A DNA stretch of 64,000 bases from Tetraselmis striata (taxonomy: Eukaryota; Chlorophyta; Chlorodendrophyceae; Chlorodendrales; Chlorodendraceae), in the NCBI GenBank assembly GCA_006384855.1, contig VCJN01000053.1, positions 1-64,000 of the forward strand. Direction: 5' to 3'. This document shows, one piece after another, positions 1-11,173 of this stretch; the first letter of the stretch is position 1; each line of letters starts with the position of its first letter. Made by a program: the position numbers and the translations under genes. Under the pieces are notes generated by a model that was not told the origin of the DNA, made no database searches, and was given only the letters and a program-made list of their open reading frames with translations.

Positions 1-1072
1 GGCAGTTGTGTCCCATGACTAACTGTGCGCATGGATGGCGCAAGGTTTGTGGTTTTGAAGCGCTAGCAGCGCAACTTGCTCTGCTTCTGTCTGGGTAAAA
101 ATGCTGATGGGAACGGCTACCACGTGGCACCATCGGGTCTAGCGCGCCATTAGAGTATTTCTTCCAAGCCTACCCTTAGTACGATGTATGCACGCGTGCA
201 CGGCCTCAATGCAGCCTCGAATGTACATGTCGACTGAATCCCGGAACCGGCGGATTTATGTGGAGAGGTGTACTATAATAAATGGCAAATTAACAGAATA
301 TATTAACTAGTACATATACTTATCCTACTGGCGACAGGCTTTTTAGATCACACAATAGCGTGCGTCCTTTGTTAACAACGAAATACGATAAGATGACGAT
401 AAGATATTACAGCTAAGACGATAAGATGTGACATAACATATCATCTGCATTCTGCTGATTGTGACATTTCCGCCCAGCTACCATGACAGCCAATCAGCTG
501 GGGTCTTCACATGTCACACACAGCAAACTGCTATACACCCAGCGCGCTGAATAATATACTTTAGCCCCCATATGATCCTGTATGTACAGACGATGAGCGT
601 TGGGGGGTGATTCGGGATTGTTCATCCATGCATATATGTCATCGGCAACATTGCAGAAGGACGCCCGCACCCATTTTACCAAACATCGGCGGTCTGCCTT
701 AACTTGAAAGCGGCCGCATGTTTCAATGAAGCAAATGTCATATAACAATGGCAATGCTACATGCGGCATCAAAGGTTGGACAGCATTGCATCGCACCTAG
801 CAGACGATGCTCATCCTTTGTCCTCACGAGTAGTTTCCCCGCAGTGGCTGAAGGCGCATGATTGGTGCGTGGCTTTGTCAATTAAAAACCAGTGACCAAA
901 TCGAGACTACACTCAGAAAACAAGCACGCAAAGACTGCTGTACGCTGCTGGCGAAACAGCGCAGGATTCGGCCGATCAACATGCAAAGCTCCGTGGCTCC
1001 GCTGGGTTGCTTGAAACGTTTTCGAATGGTGGAAGCCTGTGGCTGTGTCTGTCCCGGTGTGACTTGTGCCAC
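1..1072. other. Intergenic, no gene recognised
   Basis: No coding region with family similarity or biased composition is visible. Around 385-428 the 10-mer ACGATAAGAT and close variants recur three to four times, a small degenerate direct repeat. Short ORFs on both strands look like chance. Confidence 0.5.
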
Positions 1073-1077
1073 TTACA
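1073..1077 (-). terminator. Poly(A) signal TGTAA of the amidohydrolase gene
   Basis: The minus strand reads TGTAA, the chlorophycean polyadenylation signal, 54 or 109 nt beyond the two possible stop codons (1131-1133 or 1186-1188) of the amidohydrolase gene. It supports ending that gene here. Confidence 0.5.
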
Positions 1078-1185
1078 TTCGCCCGGGTCAGCAACCGGAG
1101 GTTGGGTTGCAATCGCGATTCGGGACAGTCTCAGCGGCGGCGGAGACGCCGGGCTAGCCGGAGGCATCGCCCAGGTCCAGAGGCT

Positions 1186-4100
1186 CTAGAGTCCGCGTTG
1201 CATGCAAGCACGGTCCGGCGAGGAGTCCGCCTGCGCCCGCCAGCCAAGTACTCGAGCGGCCACCCGTTCGGTGTGCAGCCGCGGCCCTGGATGGGGCAAA
1301 CTGCGAGCGGCGGACAGGGGCAAAAGGCGTCAGAATCGCTGTGGGACCCGGCGGGGCCCCAGGCCGGGAATGGCACCCTCGGGCATGGGAAGCGTCGCCG
1401 AGCCTTGTTAGAGCCGCCCCACCTGATGACTCGTCGAGGCGGAATGCGGGACGGTGCAGGCCCACGGTCGGTGCCGAGCGTTGCTGTTGGCCGGTGCCCA
1501 GGAAGGCGAAGCAGCCCGGCACCGCACCTGCAGTGTCGACCAGCAGATAAACTTGTCAGGCAGACATACATACAACAACAGTGCCACGGCTGAGAGTTCC
1601 CACCGCAGGCGCTTGCACCGCCCTCTATCCGTAGGGCCGGTTAAACATCTCCTTCCCTCTCCCTCCCTCTGCCGTTGTTTGTGTGACGGGCGTGTCTCGG
1701 GATATGCACGCTAAACTTATTCTCCTTATTGAAAGGAACATTTGTGGGCTGGTGTACAGGATAAGCCAATACTGTCCCGTTATACATATTACAAACACAA
1801 ACGGTCCGCGAATAAATACTAAGGTTTTCCAACCCCCCCCCCCCCCCCCCCTGGCAAAGAGGAAAACTGTAAACCCAGTGGGACTAAGAATTTCTGCCAC
1901 GAATACTACATGGGACCCCTGCTGATTCTTCAGCCCACAGACCGGTATTAAGTCCACCTGGGTCCCCGTTCTGTATCATTTCGCACTGCTCGTTCTCATC
2001 GCTTCGTCACTGAGGCGTTGGACGACGGGTGCAAAGCCGAATGATGGGCGAATGGACTCTCACCCAAATGCATCCGCTGGGATTCAGATAATCTGCGCAG
2101 GAACCACTGCTATACTGGTTTCGGAGCACATGACCTGCTGTCGCCATGTCTCTGTTTGCCAGGCCAGCAAAAATGGGGATGGAGAAAGAGAGAGAAATGG
2201 CCTCTTAGTTTCTTGTACTTATTGGTTTATATAAGTTTTTGTATTTAGTAATTGTTAATGTTTTACTTTAACTTATAAAGTAAACTATACGATCGGGTTT
2301 CGCGTATTACTGAAATAACCCGCCTCCGTTAGCACAGTGGTTGGCCACATCTATACGGTGGCTTTCTTTTTGTGTGTCGAGTCCCGGGTATCCCTAGCAG
2401 CGGGCGGCAGGCGTGCACCTGCCAGGAACCCAAAGTCCTCCGCGGCCATGCTGGGCGCCTCCAGCTCCAGCACGGCGCCACTGCCCATCATGCGCGCCGC
2501 CGCCGACAGGGTGAGCCTCGCCATGGCGGCGTCGTTCACGAGCGCGTCGTACGGGACGGCGCTCCAGTTGAGGGAGGCGGTGCAGCGGTGCGCTGCCGCG
2601 ACGCCTTTGATCACCTGCGTAAGCGGCCATGGGAGGTCCTCAAAGCGGCGTGGCGGACAGACGGCTCATGGCAGGGGGTGGCGGGCTGCGGCTCGCTGAC
2701 TGCGCACTGTGCAGCGCCAAGCTGACACCGCTGGGGGGGAGGAGGGGGGGGGGGGGTATGCGACATACAGCAGCGGAGACCGAGCCGCACGACGGCGTGC
2801 AGCAGCGTAGGAGTGACGCAAGGGCAGCGCTTCATCGATATGAGACCAGGACGAAATGGTAAAGAACTAAAATCGTAAGCTGCTGGGTCGCTCTTCTTCC
2901 CCCCATAACGGTTAGTATTGTGCTGTCATGGCTGCCAGGGTGGGGGCGGTGGCACGGGGTGCGTTGAAACGATCTGCATTATGTATAGTAATATATGACG
3001 TGATACCGCTTGGCGCAGCATTCACTGGGCACTTTATGTGCGACCGCTCCCGCTCTCCCTCTCCCCGTCTCCGTATTCACACATGAATCTTAACTTACAA
3101 GCACCAGATGAGAGGCGCCAGGGCAAGCCAACGAGAAACATTCACATTGACAAGAGCCCTGGTTGCAAAAGTGTCTAGGCCGGGATGGCCACAGGACCCT
3201 GCCACGGGGCGCAAGCATCGGCTCCGGGAGGGGGTAAGGGCGTGGGGGGAAGAGGGGGGGCACCTCCTCCGTCCGTTCAATTAGGTGGCGAAACGCTTCG
3301 TTGGTGGAGGCGCGGATAGTCCCCTTGAAGCTCCACCTCGTCTGGGATGACGTTGAAAGCGCCGTCGCCTGCAGACGCAACCCGCAGGGGGCGGCCCGGT
3401 TCAGCAGGGTGGCCACCATATGCGCACGGCTCGGCTCCGCTGGGCCATTGGCACCCAGGCGAGCCGAGCCGTCACCTGTTATCCGTTGGAACCCTACCTG
3501 GAAGAGTTGCGACAACTTCATAAGGTTCGGACGGGATGTGAATGCCACGTGCCCGGGAATCCACGCATGCATGCATATCAATGAGTAGCATTTGGCCGCC
3601 ATGATTGGATGCACCGGACTCGGCATTTTACAACTCGGAGGTTTGAATACAAGAACATGATAATTCCATCGCCATGCAAAAAAATACAAGGAGCCTAGCT
3701 GCTAATAGGGACGAACTAAATTAACCCACAAGAGGGGGAGTACCGGTTTCCCGTAATACGCTAGACGCCTCCGGGCAGCATTGCTCGAGAACTGCGCAAG
3801 GTAGTCGGGTGCAGCCGGGCAAATTGCAGCGGCGTAATAGGCAAATCTCGCTGCGACTGCGGTGCAGTATCGGTACTACGAATATCGAGAGAATACTACA
3901 CGGAGTGTGAGCATGCGTTATTTGGGGGCCGCGGGGACAACTGCGCAGAATCCCGAGTGCAGATCACAAGGATATCGTGGATCATTTTGGTCATTAGAAG
4001 TTCCGGGGGCCACTTCAAGCTGATTATCATATTTCGCTAGGCGGCATGTACAGGGCAGCCGCTCTTTTCGTCCGTCCCTGGCGGGGCAGGTATCCGACCC

Positions 4101-6518
4101 CCTCGCCGCCCCCCCTTCCGTAGTGGACAGGTGGGGCCGCACCGGTGTTGAACCGGCTGACGGATACCACGCCGGCGTCCGTAGGCGACAGCTCCCGCGC
4201 CACCAGCTGCTGCAGGCTCACCTGCCACAGGGCGGGGCGGGGCGCCACCGCGTGTCATTTGCCAGGCTCGCCGTGGACCGGCGTCAATCCTCCGGTTTAT
4301 GCACGGATTCCCGCGCACCGTAAAACAATACCAGAACAGCTTACAGCAGAACAGCAAATACTGACATTTGCATTGCCAGAAACGAAGTTCTGGCTCCGGA
4401 ACTTTGTGATGAACCCGTGATCAGTTCCTCTACATTTGAGCCATGCAGGGTAGGCCGCGTTCCGATGGGAAACAAGTTCTCAACAACGCGCCAGCACCCA
4501 CAGCGGGGCGGCACGGTTCCGCAGTGGTCCCGAGCAACTTCAGCAGTGGACGGGTACAGGGCGCGCTGATACAAAGCAGGAGTCCATGTGGGAATCGAAA
4601 AATGGGATTGGGCAAAGTTCGGATGTGAAATGGCACACGCAGCGTGTTATTAAATGACAGGCATACATCCCCATACCGTTCAATTGAGCTTGCGGGTCCC
4701 AAGAATATACAGTTTTATTTCACATCGTGGCCCCCGGGGGGGGGGGGGGGGGGGGGGTTGTCAAATTGATGATCATTGCACAAACACAGAGTGAGTAAAA
4801 GGCAGTGATTGGGATGAAATCATTTTATCTCATCCCAATCTCGTATGGGCCTCATCAGCCCGATGATTTATCATCCGCTACGGTGGATTGGTTAGCGACT
4901 GAAATACGCGCACGGGCAAGCATGCATGGCTTGCCATGGTCAAGAGCCCGCGGTCCGCGGCAGACCTACCACGGCCTGCGCTCCAGCGGTGATGGGGTCG
5001 CGCAAGAGGTGCGGCTGGGCGGCATGCCCCCTGTGCAGGCACAACCGGAGCTCAGCGGACCGACCCCCGCTAGGCATTGCTGGCGCTGCATGCGCTTGTG
5101 GCGGGGCTGTTGGAGTTACCCGGCGCCAAGGATGCGAGCCGTGAAGCGCGTGGAGGCGGCCATGATCATCCCCGGGCGCGTCAGCACGGTGCCGGAATTT
5201 GCGGTGGGCCAGACTGCGCCGTCGCACGGCAGATACCGTGGGTGTAATTAGCCACAGGACGCTGCTGCTGGGGGGTGTCGACGGCAGATGCAGGCATGCG
5301 GTCGATGCAGGATGGGAGATGGTGACAGATCATCATTATAGGGAGAAGCGAGTCCCCATTGTTTATAGGCAGCATGTGGGCCCGGCAGCGGTACCATGGA
5401 TGCCAAATATTGCCGATACTCCTGCCAGCGCATTCTCCTGCCATGTGGTGGGGAATAAGATGCCTCATGATCACTCTGTTCAGAGTGGACCGGTATAAAG
5501 GGTGGGAGCCAAAGGGCATGGGAGGGCACCCTAGGCCTGAAAGGCGGGACGGGAAAGGGGTGAAGGCGGGGGGGGGGGGGGGGGGCGTGCCTTGAGCAGT
5601 CGGGCCGCGCCACCGCCTCCCTCCTCCGCAGGCTGGAAGATCAGCTTCACGCAGCCCGCCAGCCCAGGCTCCCGGGCCTTGAGTAGCCTGGCGGCTGCGG
5701 CCGAGCGACCGCGGAGGGCAGTCAGTGGGGCTGCCGCATGCCGAACGGCGCTATAGAAACAGGCACACATGTCCGGGAGGGGAGAGTGGAGTGGAGGGGG
5801 ATTAGAGGGGGCAATTGGAGATGAAGGGGATTTGGGGATCGGGCGCACCGCCGAGCAGCATCGCCGTGTGGCCGTCGTGCCCGCAGGCGTGCATGTGACC
5901 CTCCACCTCACTCGCATACTCCACGCCGCTCGCTTCCTACCCCCGCGCACGACCACACAGTGTCATTTGCGGCGAGGCATGCCAGTCCCCCCCCCCCCCC
6001 GCCTTACCTGAATTGGGAGTGCGTCCATGTCTGCCCGCAGTCCAATGCAGCCGCCCGCGGTATCGTCTCCGATCGTGGCCACTACGCCAGTCTCGGCCAC
6101 CGGATACCGATATGGGATGGCCAGCGCGTCGAGCTCGGTCCTGCAAGTTTCCGGCGGAGGAGCGACACTGTCAGACTGTGCTAAGGTACTATACTGTGAC
6201 GAGCGCGGAGAGGCCAGACAGCGGTGTGCTGCGGGTGTCGGAAGAAGCGTGAAAGGCAGCAGTGCGTTCGCACCTCACGAGCTGGCTGGTCGCGTGCTCG
6301 CTGTACATGAGCTCCGGCATGCGGTGTAGCTTGCGGCGGATGCTTACCATCCACGCCGTCATATCCCTCGCCCGCGCCTCCTCCAGGACGGCGGCGAGCG
6401 GCTCGACCGCTTGTTCGGCAAGGCCCTCAGCAGCCGCGGGGACCGCGCTGAGACGGCCGCATACAAGCAGCAACGATGCCGCCAGTAGGCAAACGCCGAC
6501 GTGGCGACTCGTCCGCAT
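1186..6518 (-). CDS. M20D amidohydrolase, IAA-amino-acid hydrolase (ILR1)-like, 12 exons
   Basis: Probable metal-dependent amidohydrolase of peptidase family M20D, which in plants frees auxin from amino-acid conjugates; bacterial relatives cleave other N-acyl amino acids, so the substrate is uncertain. Exons by GT/AG and phase: 6518-6274, 6140-6008, 5936-5849, 5694-5591, 5437-5395, 5213-5120, 5030-4970, 4221-4143, 3368-3264, 2614-2419, 1527-1423, and a last one from 1300 to 1186 (or 1131 in another frame). Residues 1-30 look like a signal peptide. Visible family motifs are [36 protein letters not shown] (142-149 hold the metal-binding Cys and His), QPAEEGG (Glu179-Glu180), GIHVWP (His204), [17 protein letters not shown] and [11 protein letters not shown]. 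Intron 4 appears to be GC-AG (AAG|GCACG). In exon 9 the frame slips by one base near 3315-3330, between NVIPDEVE and KGTIRAST, so this is either a sequence error or a recent defect. The last exon is the weakest join; the frame reading [11 protein letters not shown] fits the family best. Confidence 0.9.
2321..2390 (+). repeat. tRNA-like (SINE-type) promoter boxes inside an amidohydrolase intron
   Basis: TTAGCACAGTGG (2329-2340) resembles a tRNA A box, and GTCGAGTCCC (2376-2385), about 45 nt downstream, resembles a B box. A 5-bp GCCAC/GTGGC stem lies between them. The T-arm stem is poor, so this is at best a tRNA relict or SINE head. It lies on the strand opposite to the host gene. Confidence 0.3.
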
Positions 6519-7009
6519 TGCTGTCGCCTTGCCACAGTGTGTTCAGGAGGTGGTCGGCGCCGCAGGTTGGCAGGTTGCGCACCGCGATTGTGATAGCGCG
6601 CGGCTGGGCAAGCTGGGCCAGCTCCAAAGCGATACCCGTACACGGGGTGGTTTTGGAGCTGCTGAGCTGTGCTGGGGACGTGATGCCGAGGGGAAGGAGC
6701 GCAGTCGTCGATAAATCGTCGCGCGAGCGACTACTACACAGGTATCGGTATGGCAACCTTCTACTGGCAGTCGCTGTCATAACCATAACGATAACAGTAA
6801 TAAGGATTATTCATACCGTATTTACAGAACCTCAGCCTTTATCCACCACATTATCCACATCGTCAGGCGGATGGTAATCACCCCTGCTGCCGCACTACCC
6901 GTAATAATAAATGTACCGGTACCAACGTACCAACAACGATAAACATGGATATGCATGCGAGTTCGTGTATGTGTACATACCCGTACGTACAGCGCCTAAA
7001 TCCATAGAT

Positions 7010-7040
<31 letters not shown>

Positions 7041-7244
7041 CACACACACAGTCGCGGTATCATTAGCGTCATCAGCATGCTGATCCATGTGAGGATCCAA
7101 TTAACATCGAGATACATTCGCTATCCTAACGTTTTGTTGTATGCACTAAACATTAAAGATACTTATTAATCATACTCCCAGGCGGTCCTCGGTTTCCTGA
7201 GCTAGGTGGCGGCTCGAGAGCGTGCTCGCTGCCTCATCACTTCA
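6519..7244. other. Upstream region of the amidohydrolase gene with CA microsatellite
   Basis: No gene is seen. A (CA)n run with one interruption occupies about 7011-7049. The stretch 6519-6780 should contain the amidohydrolase promoter; I could not identify a specific element. Confidence 0.5.
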
Positions 7245-7757
7245 TCAGTCTGCGCAGATTCGTCCGCCATCCCACCGTCGAAGCTGCACAGCACGTCCGT
7301 GGATCACCCTTGCACACACGTGCACGCGTGGCCCGGACTCTGAGCCGTGCGCGCATCACTCATCCATCCATCCCGCCTCACGCGGGTTGCCTGCCGCGTT
7401 TTGGCGGCTTGCTGTTTATCTTTTAGTGCTGCTTTTATCTGTGGATGTGTTACTGGCCTTTTTGTAATGCACACCAGGCGGTACTCTTACAAATAAGGAG
7501 TGCAGTACTCCCTAGATACTAGCACTGCTGGTGTGAATACAAAAAGGACAGTAACAAATCCACCTACTACAAAAAGTAGTACTAGAAAATCAACACAGCA
7601 AGCCGCCTAAAAGCGGCCCGCATCCCGCATGAGGCGGGATGGATGAGTGATGCGCACACGGTTCAGAGTCCGGGCCACGCGTGCACGTGTGTGTGTGTGG
7701 GTGATCCTCGGACGTGCTGTGCAGCTTCAGCAACGGGATGGCAGACGAATATGCGCC
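7245..7757. repeat. Large fold-back palindrome (~230-bp arms)
   Basis: The sequence from about 7247 to 7480 returns as its reverse complement from about 7757 to 7530, with a loop of roughly 50 nt that is itself partly self-complementary. Matching landmarks include AAGCTGCACAGCACGTCC, ACGTGCACGCGTGGCCCGG, GCGCATCACTCATCCATC and the inner TTTTTGTA(A/T)..CACACCAG. Arms look about 80-85% identical by eye. Pieces of one arm (TGGTGTGAATTACAAAAAGG and the following AACAAATCCACCT) recur near 49738, 52200 (reversed), 54254, 54427, 54613 and, more diverged, 56630. This is therefore a dispersed family, and here two copies sit head to head. Confidence 0.8.
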
Positions 7758-7970
7758 GCACTGGCACTGCTACATACGAGAACGGCCGCGGCGTGCATAT
7801 CAGGCACGAACATCACATTTGCTCCGCGGCGCAAATTTATTTGCTCCATTTGCTCCGCGGAATGGGGCGTGTCGCAACTCGCATTAGCGACTATTCGGCG
7901 AATGGGCCGACCCCGAAACGGGTACGGCGGACCTTTCGTGGTCAGTCTATCTCTTTTCCTACGTCAGTGC
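7758..7970. other. Spacer
   Basis: No feature beyond a short direct repeat of CATTTGCTCCGCGG (about 7815 and 7848). Confidence 0.4.
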
Positions 7971-9760
7971 TTTAGCATATGCGCACTAAGAGCAGAACTA
8001 AACGCAATTGTAAAAGGTTGCTAGAAAACAGATATAAGTCTGAAATCAAGGATCAAGCAGGAGGCCAAGGAGCCAAGAACCAAAGAAGAGCCACGGGAAC
8101 CATGAAGTCATCAAGTCGCCAAGGAACCAAAGGATCCAGGAAAACACTGAAAGCCAAAGAACGACAAAAAACCGAAAAGGAAACTGGAAACGAATTGGGA
8201 CCACCGCGCCTAGGGGTGGGCCATCAGCCGCGGCGAGTGCGCTTGCAGCCGATGACCCAGGTCATAGTAACACAAGCTGACGAGCGACGCGACACACTCC
8301 CGCGCAGGCGCAGGAGCACCATCACGTGCCTCGCGCGCCGCCGCAACCCCGCCAAAAAACGTTGTCTACATCCGCCATGTTGTAGAGCCGCCAAGAGAAA
8401 CGGTTTAGCCACGCGGACAAGAGCTTGCCGATTTTCTTGCCAGTGTACCTGTGGCTAGCTTTCGCGAGCTCCACCAAGCACAAGGTCTCAACGCGTGCGG
8501 GGCCAGCGAGCCGAACTCGGAGACGGCGAACGGAACAAAGCGAAGCATGCCGGCGGCGCTTCGGACACCCTCGTCATACTTCTGGATTTTGCGGCGCTCT
8601 GCGGCCGGAAATGCAGTAGTTGAATCCGAGCTTGACACGCCGAGGATAGGGGCAATTGTGGTATCGTCAGCAACCGCGTTCCTGCGGATACCACCATACC
8701 CAAAAAGCCCAACATTGCGGCCGGGCGCCCATCGCTTCCCTTCGGAAGAGACACAAGCACCGACGGGTCCGTGAGGATTTGGACACCAACGCTTAGGGCG
8801 GACTTAACGTCGTGGCAAACGTCGGAAAGGCCATGTACCGCCCGCTCGTGTGCGGCGTGATAGGAGTCTCCCCCAGAAAAACGTGCCATGTGATCAGCGT
8901 ACTACGCGACAGCCCAAGCCGAAGGAGTGAACTCCACGCCAGCAGCCTCAAAACGGGACAGTATGCCTTGTACCGAGAAGGAGCAAAAATCGGAAGCAAG
9001 GGCTGGTCTCGCCGACGGAGAGGACGCCGAGGAAGGCCGAATGGGCGGCAAGCAACGACAACGCGAAACATGGAATCGCAGTACTATGGGGAATGCTCAC
9101 AGACTTCACCAAGGCGACCCTCACTTGGAAAACCAGTCACCAAGAACGACGTCGGAGCGCGTAAGAGGCGGCCCCAGAAGCGATTTTTGTGAGGGCCGCT
9201 TGCATGCATATGCGCAGCAAGCTTTGTGAAGCGGACCGTGTGGGTGCGATGGCTCAGGGTCTCCTGGACTTTTCGCATGGAATGCAAGGGGAGGTCCGAG
9301 TAATGCGGGATAGCTTTGAGGTCGGTCGCCGAGCGCATCGCAGACACGGCTCAGCGGCCGAGCAGCCGGCACAAGCAACGGGAGAGCGCTTGGATGAGTA
9401 GAGAAGCAACTTCAGGACAAAGGCCAACGTCCCCGCTAGATCCTCGAGCAGCACCCCGTCCCCACACTCGTCAACGGCGCGGGTGTGAGCAGCGCGAAGC
9501 CCGACATCCCACATCGGTGTTGGAATGGGAAAAGCCTCGTGAAACGAGGACGCGGCCCCAACAAGGTAGAGGCTATGACTGTTGGACACGCCTAACGGCT
9601 CGGAAAGGAACGCGCCGACGTCGCTCAGGGTAGCGTGTTGAGCACGGAGGAAAGTCGCAGCTTGGCCAACCACAAGGTCCGACCACTGCGCCGAAGTGGG
9701 AGGCATCTGTGACAACCACGTTATCCCCCAGGCCGAGGCCGCCGCCTTTCGTGGTCAATG
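7971..9760 (-). mobile_element. Degenerate retroelement-like remnant (fossil)
   Basis: The minus strand holds a series of GC-rich broken coding stretches. Some patterns (VVTDASHFGAVVG near 9700, AMLGFLGMVVSAG near 8690) recall RNase H and reverse-transcriptase neighbourhoods of DIRS/Ty3-type elements, but the order is unusual and no catalytic block is certain. Its 3' end (about 7980-8230) is homologous, in opposite orientation, to 62610-62815, which keeps an AATAAA before its end. The family is therefore dispersed in this genome. Broken and old; family assignment is tentative. Confidence 0.35.
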
Positions 9761-10100
9761 ATGCCGGGTACTTTCAATGGCAGTGTTTTAGACGGTGTTG
9801 GAAATTCCATCAATGACCTTTAATTAGTCTTGCAGAATACTTCGGCAATTGGCTTTTAACTACGCAACTGAGCGTCGCCCAGGGGTACCCATGGCTTTCC
9901 GTATTAACTGGATCGCTTCCTAAACGGCCGTCGTAAAGACGCTGCAAGGGTATCACTGTTGCCAATCCTGTCCCATGGGGAAAAAACAAACACCAGCTTC
10001 GTCGGCCCATGCTGCTACTACTACTTCGGGTAACGATTACCAGTACCAGTGCATGGTGTTCACCAGTACTACCCTTTTGTGGTTGAGGACCGCGGCCGTC
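9761..10100. other. No gene recognised
   Basis: Mixed-composition spacer between the retroelement remnant and the next repeat. Nothing else was seen. Confidence 0.4.
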
Positions 10101-10515
10101 TCGGGAAGTCCGCTTTGACGGCGGTCTACATCTTCGCGGTGTTGCTGGTTGTGCGCGACTTCCCTGGCGGTCCTTCCGCCCCGACCTCATGCTTCCTTAT
10201 TCGTGGTCGGTCCGTTCAGGCACTTCGGAACTTTGTCGCTAGCCAACCTGCTGAGTTCCGCCGTCACCCGTCGCGCACACGGCGCGCGGGGGCTGTTGCA
10301 TCGTATCTCTGCTTGTGTGCATGGTACCCTGGGCGGCATTCTCTCTGCATGTGTGCAGATGGCCAAGTCCGATGCCTGGACTCGTGCCCATTATGCATCT
10401 TCTCCTGCTACTGTTTCCACCTCGCAGTACTTGTAGAGGACCTTCCCGATTATTGTCCTTTTCTGGTGATTTCCTGATATCGCCTTCTTCAGCTAGCTCA
10501 TGTAAATATTACCAG
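10101..10515 (+). repeat. Dispersed repeat copy with conserved ORF end, related to 49870-50140
   Basis: About 10245-10515 matches 49870-50140 closely. Both hold CAACCTGCTGAGTTCCGCC, ATGGTACCCTGGGCGGCATT and GTGCAGATGGCCAAGTC, and both end with TGATATCGCCTTCT followed by an AGCTCATGTAA end. In one frame the shared part reads ANLLSSAVTRRAHG then GTLGGILSACVQMAKSDAW and stops after STSQYL. It looks like the tail of a coding repeat rather than a host gene. The product is not recognised. Confidence 0.6.
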
Positions 10516-11173
10516 TACCAGTACCAGAATGTACTTTCCCCCCCTCAGCATATATCGCTCCGCCGCGCCCAGCCACGGCAGGACAGGCGGACTGGCAACA
10601 GTGACATGAAATCTTTGCAGCGACTCCACCTACCACGCGCGGCCGTTCATTTATAGGCAGCGATTATAGTACGGGTACTCCTGATGTACTACCGGTACTC
10701 CTACCTGGCTTGCACAGTCATGTCCGGAGGCGAAAACAACTGTACAGCTACCGCGGTACTCATAGGGGATTTTCTGATATCGCCTTCTGCAGCTAGCTCA
10801 CGTATCTGTACCCATCGGGGATATATTTAGCGACTACATGAGCTAGCAGCAGAAGGCGATATCGGAAATCACCCAAAAAAAAGGACTATCAGAAAGGTCC
10901 TCATCGGGGATCGTACCTGTAGTCACCAGTACCTGTAGTCACTAGCGACTACATCATCGAAACTGCCTCTGCTGTAAGGCTGTCGTCAGTGCCTCTGCTG
11001 TCGGAGCCCACCCTTTCGTTTTGGAATACCACTTCCACACTGCAGCGTCGGAGTGCCACTACGAATCCCCCCCCCCCTCCTCCCCCCTGCAGCCCGACTC
11101 TCGAGCGACGCCGCCCCTATCAACCGGCCACCGCAACAGCCAGCTCCGCGCGACGGCGGCCGCCCAATTCACG
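10516..11173. repeat. GTAC-rich repeats with a 35-40 bp inverted repeat
   Basis: The family end TGATATCGCCTTCTGCAGCTAG at about 10770 faces its reverse complement at 10838-10878, which forms a hairpin with a ~35-nt loop. Motifs such as TACCAGTACC and GTACTCCT are strongly enriched. The right part (11000-11173) should contain the gamma-glutamyl hydrolase promoter; no specific element was recognised. Confidence 0.5.

Noticed and set aside
1066-1593. 175-aa plus-strand ORF
   Set aside because: Opposite-strand shadow of the last exons of the amidohydrolase gene.
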